From assembly GCF_026914185.1 (NCBI RefSeq), contig NC_070570.1:2976001-3040000 (forward strand): 64,000 bases of DNA, given 5' to 3'. Each line of letters opens with the position of its first letter. The first letter of the stretch is position 1. Source of the stretch: Puccinia triticina (taxonomy: Eukaryota; Basidiomycota; Pucciniomycetes; Pucciniales; Pucciniaceae). Shown in pieces: positions 33,601 through 43,605 of the stretch. The notes below the pieces were generated by a model. That model did not search any database. It was not told the origin of the DNA and saw only the letters and a list, made by a program, of their open reading frames with translations. The position numbers and the translations under genes were made by a program.

Positions 33601-34812
33601 AATAATTTGAAATCCTATTCCTGAATCATTGGGCCGGAATTCAGGATCACAGCATTTGGCATAGAGCTTGCCTTTGCATTTGTAAAAGAAAGTTGGGATC
33701 ACCACTTCCCCAGAAATAAGCCGTGTGGGCTCGTATATGTAGTAATGCTTGTGTTGATTGTACACCATCTGAACCCTCACATCCCGCGGTAGATCTTCTC
33801 GCCACTTAAAGCTCTGGCACAGGCTGTCAATTGGATCTCCACTTGGATCATGTGGATAGTACTCCAGGTGGTTGGATACATATGGATTTAGCAATTCCTA
33901 ATCAAAGTAATAGAAGATTTCAGCTCAAAATCCATTGAATACAATAAGATGAATGACCAACATTAGCCAATATTCCTTTTACACTGATGTGGAATATCTT
34001 ATTATCCCATACACTGATTGTTTCCTGATTAATAATGTTGAGATAATTTCTTAGTCTTTCTCTGGTCCGCCTAGCAGCATCCCAATATGGCAAAACCATT
34101 TTCTTTGTTTCAAGTACAGCCCTGATATGGATGTACGCCACACGTGATAGAAGATGGTGCAAGAATCCCAGAATAAGACATGCCATGAACTCCTGGAAAT
34201 TCAATAGGAATCAAACACCAAATGAGAATCACTATGCACATTGATACAGTGGGTCATCTAATTTGTTTTGGCACTGCATTGTTCATTGCAGATAAATGTA
34301 GTGCCAAAAACATTACATGACCCACTGTACATTATATATAGGCAGAAATTTACCTCTTGTTTCCAGAATGGCTGCCAATCATCTTCAGCATTGATACCTG
34401 CTTGACTGGTATTTTGAGGTTGCACATTAATTGCTTCCATTGGATCACCTAATATCTCCCATGCGTCAAATTCATCTGAATGGTCTGAAGGTGGCGGATG
34501 AACACCTGTCAAATCTGAAGCAAATCCAACATCATCATCATCTTGGATAACATAAGGCTGGTTTACCACTGGATTCTGCATATCAGTGTCTAAGGTATCT
34601 TGATGAGGGTTTTCCCAATCCATATGTGATGGCCCATGAGCTGGCTGCTGCTGTTCTAATTGAACTGTATACACTGAATGATGCCTGACTGCATTCAAGT
34701 GTGAAGCTGACCTCAAGTGCTCTGTGACATGAGCCATTGTGCGGCCTTGACAGTAAACACATTGGTAACAAGAGTTGCCAAAAGCATCTACACTCCTTGT
34801 GAAACCTGCCAA
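30690..34812 (-). CDS. Plavaka/CACTA-like transposase
   Basis: Minus-strand exons: 34812-34350 (N-terminus with a C2H2-type finger, CVYCQGRTMAHVTEH), about 34200-33920, 33894-33470, 33395-33107, about 33060-32460, 32354-31510, 31407-31130 and a last part to 30690. Landmarks of the basidiomycete CMC-type transposases are present: ITLYADDTSGN with KQWNKHISYYFTLSGL, KPKFHMLIHLPESVRRF, then FASEKFEAYNG and SNRQAPGRDIA, giving candidate D and E catalytic residues. The C-terminal part (CHDSHCQVAIEAPSR, then HYVVQHDHTKKYGYILN) also fits the family. No stop breaks the traced exons. The family name is from memory of motif patterns. The gene converges on the OTU peptidase gene. Confidence 0.75.
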
Positions 34813-35603
34813 TTCAAAGTATTAAATCAGCACCAACATACTCCAAAATGATCATCAAGACTGACCAGGTAATTCCGCCATTTGATGACAGTCACAGACA
34901 CAGGTTAAAATAATTAATATGGCCCAGTTATTTAGTCAAGATAAACCAATAAAATTTTGTCTAAATTTGTTATGAATTGGTTATGGAGTGAATGTATGAA
35001 TTTTCCTTGGTCTCAAAGTGACAACAATTAACAAAATCCAATCAATTATTGTATGGGGTTTTGGGCCCATAAAATAATTGGGTTTGTTATTTTATATGAA
35101 TCTATGGGTGTGGGAAACAAATAAATGCTATATTTAATTGTATTAATAAAAAAAAATCCAATCAGTGAGGAGCCTGTTGACGATTGGTGGCATGAAGTGA
35201 GTGCTGGGTGAGTGCGTTGAAGGCCTGGGTGGAATTGACTGAACCAAAGATCAGTCGAGTCCACGGGGAAAGAGCGACGGTGTGGGATCCGTGGATATGA
35301 TCGCGATCCGTCCAGCGTTGCATCCACGGATCAATGAACTACATATCGTGAGACACAATCAGAGATTTTCACCCAGCCACTCCCCCCAGCACGATCAGTT
35401 GTCTCCACCCTGGCCCGATCAAACCTCTCGAGATCAAGTCAGATCAGAAATCACCACTGCTCCAACCAAACATGCACCACGATATAAACGGCTCGTTCTG
35501 GCACCTTCTTGCTCAGCTATCCCCTCAGCCCCATCACATCTACCTTCATCCAAACGACTGTACTCACCTGTATCCCTCCGAACCATTCCGATATCGCAAT
35601 ATC
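34813..35603. other. Intergenic stretch between the transposase and the next gene
   Basis: AT-rich to about 35160, then more balanced. I looked for terminal inverted repeats of the Plavaka-like element here and left of 21000 and could not define them. Confidence 0.35.
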
Positions 35604-37500
35604 ATGTCTGCCAGCCCCGCCAAACGATTTGTGCCCCGGTTTGCACCTCGATCAACCGCAGGTAGGCTATACTCCACATTTCCTCAACACCTGTAACATT
35701 GGTCATGGGCCTTATACTAATCCTATTATATGACTTCCTTCCAGGTCCTGTCCGCCGATCTCAAACAATTAGTTCAGCCCGAGGGGCTGCAGCCCCGTAC
35801 CCAGCCAACCAACCCAATCAACCCGCGGAACGCTCTGTCCCAGATGCAGCCTCCGCTGAATTGAACCGCGGCAATGGCTCTGCAGAGGTGGCCAACGGAC
35901 CAGATCGAGCCACTGTGGATTCTGAAGCAGCCAATCGGGCTGGAGACGCAGCTCCCGAACCAACTCGCCCTGAGATGTCGATCCATCCTGACTTGGAAGG
36001 AGTGGCAGCGGCCCAACTTGCCCAAGCATCCGGCTCGCCTCAAATCGAGGATCGATCCAGCAACTCCGGTGATATTAATCCTGCTCTTACTGACGAAGAG
36101 CAAGAAGAGCCTGCAACCCCCTTGCGAGTGTTACCTCCGGCGCCACCTTCCGCACATGTGGGAGAGGATGCTGCCACCATTCAACAACTTGGCCAGTACC
36201 TCCGACTCCCAGAAATCCAAATAGAAAATATTCAACGCACGGCAACGGTGAGTACTAATTATCAGGAAATCAGCTTCTGCCAGCAAACTAACAGCCTACT
36301 TTCCAGCTTGTTGGGAAAGATCATTGGCTCGCTACGCTGATGTATCTCGAATGGATACAATACCGCCTCGAGCAGACCGGATCCATCGGCCCCACCGAGG
36401 TAGGACCAATACCTCAAGTTTCCAGGCGCTTTGCATTTCACCCAGATGTCCGAGTAAGTGTCTCTTTCCTTGATGATTTCGGGAAACTTGCATTACTGAA
36501 ACCAAATCATGACAGGATTTCATTCGCATCAAGATTCGAGAAAACCTCATTATGTCAGATCTCCAGGCCTACGGTCGAACGGTCACCGTGGCCAACCGCG
36601 CACTGATACCAAGAACTCCGCTGGTGTTGGTCAAGGTAAGAGAGTTTCTATCTGACTACATATAAACGGAAATTGGTAATAACGGCCCTTACTCCAGGCC
36701 AGTATTGATGCAATGACCGCCGAATGGAAGGCACAGTACATGCCCCCTGGTTACCTTGTCCCGGAAAATGAAGCAATCACACGAGTCCGCAACCTAATCC
36801 GAGAGCTTCTGAAGTATGAAAAGAGCGCGCTGGCCAAGTTGGTGAGTTGAATTGAAACTGATCTTCTGCGAGAACTGGAGATTGATGACTCACAATTTAA
36901 ACTTTAGATTTTGACTGGAGCAAGGCCAGGTCGTCGGGCAAATCCAGAGCCAATCCCCAGGATTGATGATCTCACAGTCAAGGTAAGTAAAATAATGAAT
37001 GCGTAGTATTTCAAGTCACTGATTCATTTATCAACAGGTTTTACGCTCATTGTCACTGCAGCACGAACTGATGACTCGGACCGACATACTTCACGGTCTC
37101 CAACCGAGCATGAGAATCCGGATGGCATACCTTTGCCTCCACATGTATGTTCAGCGCCAGGCCGATTGAACCACCACCCAGCCTCACTCACCTTGGGAGG
37201 CAATTGATCAACACATGGAAGCCATGCAATCCAAGCCGGCCGACTACAAAGTAGCGTAAGTGACTGGCCTTTTTTTTATATCTTTGAATGAGGTCTGCTG
37301 ACCCTTTAATAATCAGTTTTGCCCGTCTAGTGATCAGTTACGATGCCCACTTATTTGATGGTACAGCTACTGCGGCTGACATCTCTGGCGTTGCGGTCAC
37401 GCTCCCGTCTGACGATGAGGTGCATGAGATGATGCTCAGCAGACACCAAGCGCCGCCGACGGCCAATGAGGAAGATGTTGCTCCAGGTTCGATATTCTGA
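35604..37500 (+). pseudogene. Multi-exon gene of unknown function with one in-frame TGA
   Basis: ATG at 35604. About nine exons with good donor and acceptor sites, for example donors at 35662, 36249, 36394 and 36632, and acceptors ending ttccttccag, actttccag, tactccag and tttatcaacag. The predicted protein has a disordered A/P/E-rich first third and a helical remainder (ILHGLQPSMRIRMAYLCLHMYVQRQAD, where a TGA at about 37168 interrupts and the same frame continues to a further intron near 37257). It ends at 37500. I do not recognise the family; the pattern recalls rust TE-associated ORFs. The TGA could be a sequencing error, a CGA decay or an exon boundary I have misplaced. Confidence 0.45.
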
Positions 37501-37783
37501 AGATTACTCCCTTAAAGTAGGAATGATAAGTTCTGTCTATCTCTCATATTTTTACTACTTGTATTCCCTGTCTGTTCCTCCTCCTCTTCCTCCATTTATC
37601 ATATTTCCGCGATTCCTCTGTCCCCTTTTCTGTCATTATTTTCTCCTGTCTCCCCTCCCAAGAGTGTGCAATGTATGGCTACCCCGGCGGCGCCACTAGT
37701 CCCTATATCCGATCCGACGGTTAAAACCCGGTCTGAGGCAACCTGACCTCCATGGGAGGATACGACGGAAGCAACCATCTGTT
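37501..37783 (+). other. Pyrimidine-rich spacer upstream of the dead Ty3 polyprotein
   Basis: A C/T-rich run (37560-37660) followed by the likely leader of the Ty3 remnant. I found no LTR here that matches anything at the other end. Confidence 0.3.
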
Positions 37784-40700
37784 GTGGGTTGCACCAAGGG
37801 CCCACGTGGAGCCAATCTCCAGTCAGAAGACGGGGCATCCACGGCCCCTATAGTTTTGTTTGCAAGACGAGGGGACCTCGCCGCCTCCATGGAATGCCCG
37901 GGGCTTGTGTGGGATCCACGAGATGATCCCGTGGATACCACCCCGGATCATCTTAGTGGTGAGCACGTGGGCGTGTGGACTGACAGCCGCTGGTCCGCCC
38001 CCCGCGAGGGTCAGCTGTGGATTCCTCATCATTTCCGAGTCAGTCCCGCGTGGAGGTACTCCCCGGGTGTACACGCGGCTCAGATTGCCGCCCGCAAAGA
38101 AGTTATAAACAATCAACAACAACAGATCCAACAATTGCTTGACCATCACAATCGTCATGAAGATTGTGATCCTTGACCCAAACCCGTCTCAGTCCGCTTA
38201 CCCGACTTCAACGGCAAAGGCAATGTGGACGTCTGGATCAAAAAGATCAAACACATGCTTACAGGCCGAGGACAACCCCAGGAAAAATGGGCATCAATGG
38301 TTGTAGGAAATCTAAAGGATAGCGCCGAAGCGTTTTGGTTTAACCTTGCCAGTGAAATAGATGAAAACTCGATATCATGGGAAACCCTTACTCGACATCT
38401 TCGCGTCAAGGTGCTTGGCAATAAATGTGAAACCCTAGACAACCAGTGCCAGTCCTTACGAGAACATGAGAGGTTGGCCAAGAGTAATTATTACTGAGGA
38501 TCTTCCACAGGATATACAGCTAACAGGAACTTTGTTCCTCATCATAATTGCCGGCCGTCCAACAATAGCTTCTTGTTCCCTTGTTGCGCCTCAGCGGCTC
38601 CAGTAACACCGATGGACCTGGATGTAGTAGATTTCAATAACTCAAAACTATCAGACCGCAACCGCCCAAAGCCGTCACTCAACTTAATCAATCTAGACCC
38701 AATCGCCGAAACTAAGACCTCTAATTCCGATCCTCTCTTCTTCTTGGAACCAGCTACACCAGCCAGCCAGCCCTCCAACTCTTGGACTAGAATAAACGAA
38801 GACCTTAAAAAGATCACCAACAACATGTCCAGGAAGTTCAATGAGAGCATAGCAAATATGAATTGTCTGCTATGGAACGATGTGGAGCAAGAAATGGAAT
38901 CACATGCCACCTGTTGAAGGATTGAGGAATTGTCCAACTTGAACCCTAGAGCTCTTAAATTCATTCCTGGCGCCCGCCACCACGGCATCACGAGGGAATT
39001 AGAACTCAACTATATGGTGGACCCCGCCCCTCTTCCCTTGACAGAAACCAATAAAAGGAAACTCACAGATTCCGTAGAACTGACCTGCAAATGACTTAGA
39101 CCCGCAGTTGTTGAGCCCACCGACTGGCTCTTCACTAATAGCAACACCAAGACTTACAAATTTGAATTAGACTCAAAATCAGATGTGTCATCTATAATAT
39201 GGATGGGTGATAGCCCACCAGAGCTCAAACTAAACGCGCTGGCTAGTCACGAGTTATTGCTCCCACGTTACAAACTCGGTATAGGTGATATCGTCTGCAA
39301 CACCATCATTGACTCGGGAGCGGGATCCATCTATCTCAACATCAACATTGCACAAGAATTACACAAACGTAAACAGATTGACGTCATACGAGTCCCTTCT
39401 TGGAATGTCAAACTGGCAACCGGCCAGATCGAACCAGTCTTGCTCAAAGCCAAGTTCATGTTGAAAATCAATAATCACAAGATGCCGATCAAGGCGTTCT
39501 TGATTAACTTACCAGAGATGGACCTGATCTTGGGGCTTTCGTGACTAATTCAGACCCGGGCCATACCAGATTACGACGACATGTCATACAGCTTCATTGA
39601 TCAAAGCAACAAGGCTACCTACGTTTGTCCATACAACACTAACTTCCCAAGGGCCTCCATCAATATTATATTGCCTATTGTGGCTTGCCCTGCGCCAATA
39701 CAATCGCGGACCTTTGACAATGAATATCTTGAAATCACATATCAAACCGCACCAGATTCCTTCCGCAAAGTTGTAGGTATGCCCAAAGAACGGGAATTTA
39801 ACCATGACATCAACACCGGTGCGGCATCAGCAGTCAAAGCACATGGTAGAACTTACTCACCTCTGGAACACCTGCTAATTGAGCAGTTCGTCAAAGACGG
39901 CTTAAAGGATGGAATCATTTGTCCAAACGACATCTATCAATTCTTGCAAGGTATGAAGATCTTCAGTTCTATCGACTTGAAGTCAGGCTTCTGGCAGATC
40001 AAATTGACTGAACAATTGATCCCAAAAACAGCCTTTGCAACCCAGAACGGATCATACGAGTTCTTGGTAATGCCTTTTGGCCTGTGCAACGCACCAGCCA
40101 CATTCCAACATATGATGAACGTTGTACTACAGGAATGTCTAGGTAAATACGCCCTGGTTTATATGGACAATGGAATAGTCTTTTCTAAATCAGCAGAAGA
40201 ACATTGAGCTCACATTAAGCGTATTTTTGAATTGTTAAAAGAACACAACCTGGTTGTGTCGGAAAAGAAATGTGAGTGGGGCAAACATGAACTACTGTGG
40301 TTAGGTCATGTGGTTAACAGCGCTGGGATTAACGTAGATGATCAAAAAATTCAAAAAATTAAAGACTGGCCGACCCCTACAAATGTAACAAAGATTGCGA
40401 CTCCGTTGTACAAATTAAACAAGGGCTCCCCTGAAAAGGGAGCCAATATTTTGTGGGGGGAGGATCAGGCCATCGCCTTCAAAGGCCTGAAACACCACCT
40501 CGCCCAAACGGTTATCTTACATCACCCAAAACCCTTCCAACCTTTTGTGCTCAATACCAACGCCTCCGGGATGAACATTGGGGCTGTTCTCCAACAAGAC
40601 CCAAACGCCGAACCAATCACTCCCGAGTTCAGCCTTGAAGAGTATGCAAAGAAGGTCCGCAATCACACCCTCAAACCCATTGCATACAAATCCCAAAAAC

Positions 40701-42330
40701 TATCAAAGACCAAACAAAATTACTTGGCACAAGAACGCGAACTCCTCACAATCGTACACACCCTTAAACATTTCCGCAGATACGTCAAGGGTTCCCCCAT
40801 ACTTGTACGTACTCATCACGAATATCTCAAGTACTTCAAGACCCAAAAAGAAGTCAACCGTTGTCTAGCTCGATTTTTTGACGAACTAGAATTCTTCAAC
40901 ACCTTCATTGTTTACCGCCCTGGCCCGGAACAGATGGCCGCCGACGCCCTTTCCAGGAAAACCGACTGCGCCTCCAACCCCAATCCTCCAGAAGTTGCCG
41001 AATCACTGTTTTCAATAGAGCCGAAAGTTTCTCACGCTTTCAAAAGGCTCTGTCACCTCAAAGAAACACACCCTGAAGAACTCCAATAGAAAGGGTTCAT
41101 ATTCAAAAACAATGAACTCTACCGAACCAGCAAAGATAGCCCGGACCGTATCATCATTGAAGACCTTAAGCAAGCAGCCAAACTGGCTCATGAGACACAT
41201 GCTTGACTTGGTCACCGCAACCCCCGAGACACCCTCTTCCAGCTCCAATCTGAGTGCCACTTCCCATTCATGGCCGACATCATTGAGGATGTCATCAAAA
41301 ACTGCACGGAATGCCAATTTTGCAGCCCCAACTCAACCTGCAACAAAATGCCACTGCAGGTAATCGAGCGCAAGGCCCCCTTTATTACCTGGGGAATGGA
41401 TTTTGTAGGACCATTACCAATGACCCCTTGAGGAAACCAATACCTTGTAACCACCATTGATTATGGCACTGGTTGGGCCTACGCTGTCCCCTTACAAGCC
41501 CGATCTGGCCTTGCCGCAGTCAAACTCATCAAAACCATCATTGAAAACCACGGCTTCCCACACTCCATCACCACAGAAAATGGGAGCGAATTCAACGGTA
41601 AGGTGTATCAGAACTTCCTTGCCGGACACCAAATTTGACACAACCAGATTTCTCCTTATTGTCAGAATTATAGCCTGTCCGCTCAATATTCTTTGTCACC
41701 TGTCCTATCTGACCGCGTGGTCTTTTCTTTATCATGTCTGGCCAAGTGGCCCATCCTCCTGTCTGGCCGCGTGGCCTTGTCCTGTCCTGTCTTGTCTGGC
41801 TGAGTGGCCCTGTTTTGTCCTGTCCTGTCTGGCCATGTGGCCCTGTTTTGTCCGTCTCTGTCTGGCCGCGTGGCCCTGCCCTGTCCTGTCTTGTTTTCAG
41901 TCATGTCACTGTTCTAGGCCCCCCTTTGGATCTTGCTGGGGGGCTCTCTAGTTGTTTGGTCTATGTCCGCTCCTCGGAGATGTAATCAAATCATTGAGTT
42001 TGAGCCTTAACCTACCTGACCCACCTGTGTCCCCCACCACACGCTCCTCTTTCACCACCCCTCGTCTCCATCGCCTCATCACCTTGAGTTGAAATCTTGA
42101 CACTTATAATCCCCAGTCCAATGGACTTGTTGAACGGTTCCACAGAACCTTGGTTAATGCTCTCTGTAAGTTCTGTGTCCCTGACGAACAGACCGAGTGG
42201 GACCTGTACTTAAGCCTTGCTCTCTTTGGCTATTTTACTTCTAAATCAGCTGGTCTTGAATGCTCTCCCTTCTATATGTGCTACGGAATAAACCCTACAG
42301 CAACACTGGGGAATTACGCTACCAGTAGTG
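37784..42330 (+). pseudogene. gag-pol: Decayed Ty3/Gypsy gag-pol in a single frame
   Basis: One frame (positions with remainder 2 modulo 3) carries the whole remnant: gag (VRLPDFNGKGNVDVWIKKI, 38188-38497), protease (TIIDSGAGS, near 39300), RT (39581-40207), RNase H (40232-41089), integrase zinc finger and core (41090-41659 and 42108-42310, with NPQSNGLVERFHRTL). Ten stops interrupt it, nine of them TGA. RT lacks about 30 residues before QFLQGMKIFSSIDL and its catalytic YxDD box reads YMDN, so it is inactive. A solo LTR (41660-42102) splits the integrase, and a hAT fragment truncates it at about 42319. No LTRs of its own identified. Confidence 0.88.
41660..42102. mobile_element. Solo LTR (443 bp) with internal minisatellite
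   Basis: TGTCAG...TTGACA, flanked by CTTAT (41655-41659, 42103-42107). Removing it restores the integrase frame at PYNPQSNG. Its centre (about 41700-41900) holds about six imperfect units of roughly 30 bp built on GTCTGGCCGCGTGGCC and CCTGTCCTGTC. No relative elsewhere in the window, so the strand is unknown. Confidence 0.88.
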
Positions 42331-42805
42331 GTAGCGTAATGGTAACGTAACAATTTTTTGACCATTATTGTTACTGTTATCTGTAATGGACAATTTTTAC
42401 ATTATAATTATCCATTTGCACTATTTTTTTTGCTTAAATTACGTTATCCTGTCGGCGGGAGGGGATTTTTTGCCCGCTGTTACGTTACTGAAGTGCAGGA
42501 ACAGGTTAAATTACTTGTAATATTATGGATAATGTAGTTAAAAATAAATATTATTCTTGTTTTTGAGGGAGGGATCCCCTTCAATGCCTTCCCAGCCTCC
42601 ACAAATTCCCCAGTCAAAGGGATATCCTTGCAAAGCCACATCAGGCTACTAACACAGTGCGCCATGGTTGAGGGGAGTAGGCTCCCACAGCGACTGCTAC
42701 AAACATCTGACGCTGCCGAGAATAATCTCTCAACAGCACAGGAGCTCCCAGATAAGCGCAAAGATTTGTGACTAGGATGTGGCTGGGAGTTTTTTGAAGG
42801 CAAAC
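42319..42805 (-). pseudogene. hAT transposase fragment (dimerisation region) and terminus
   Basis: A minus-strand segment reads SGSSCAVERLFSAASDVCSSRCGSLLP, the C-terminal hAT dimerisation motif, followed by a non-coding hAT-like end with a perfect short palindrome GCTACCAGTAGTGGTAGC (42318-42335). The remainder is missing, cut at 42805 by the next LTR element. Distinct from the hAT at 45482. Confidence 0.7.
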
Positions 42806-43600
42806 AGTGTAAGGACTCGGACGAGTCCTTCACTAAGATGTCTCAACGGGCACGGGGAGCGGGCTTGGAGCCTAAAGTTTCTAGCTCCAACGAGTCGGAT
42901 GTTGTATTTCTAGCGTCAGCAGAGAGTCGTCCGGTGGTTCTCTCGTTAGTATCTATCTACAACTGGGCGAGAAAAGGAGGAGACTCTTACCTAGCGTCAG
43001 CAGAGAGTCGTCCGGTGGTTCTCTGCCGAGCTAGGTAAGGGCGGGGAGCAGCTACGTGTAGGGTGGAGCATGAGGTCGTGACAGGGGATGTGATACTCTT
43101 GTGAAGTGCATGCAGGGCGCGGGCTTTACAGTCTCCCCTCCTATAAAAGGAGAGGAAGGAGGAAAGGAAGAAAAGACAGGAGTGGCACAAATAAAGATAA
43201 CAAAAGGGGGGGTTACTGGGAAGGGTGATCTCAGAGCGTTCAAAATTGGGGCGGGGGGCTTCCGTTGCACAGACTGGATCCTCGATACTGGTTCTAATCT
43301 TGTTCCAGGTATCTTCGGCTCCTGAGGTCAAAGAGGCGAGCAGTGTGTCGTGGGAGGCGAGCCGGGGGGGCATATATGACTGATCGGGCAGAGGAAGAAT
43401 ATAGGGAAAGGGGAATGCAAGGGAATCGCGATGGTGGCCGTAACATGGCGCTGTTTACCAGCTTGGGTGCTGGAGGGTCGGCACATGAAGGTGTCAAGTC
43501 GACGTCCTATATTGCGTACACAACCACGTAAGCAACGTCCATTGTGAAATTGGTGAAGTGGGCGGGCGGGAGAAAGAGAGGGGGGAACCCACTCAGACTT
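42806..43600 (-). mobile_element. TR-GAG type element, copy C, truncated
   Basis: A 325-bp 3' LTR (42806-43130; TGTAAGG...CTTTACA) with the same layout as copies A and B, duplicated hairpins at 42910-42949 and 42990-43035, the sense purine tract (aggaggggagac) just upstream, and the tail of the gag (HQFHNGRCLRG near 43545, matching HQFHRGRCLRG in copy B). The 5' LTR and most of gag are absent; the right break is near 43600. A third, diverged family. Confidence 0.85.
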
Positions 43601-43605
43601 GTCCC

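Noticed and set aside
37784..41659. TGA read as a sense codon
   Set aside because: Other genes here end at TGA and the RT catalytic box is also mutated, so decay of CGA is the simpler reading.
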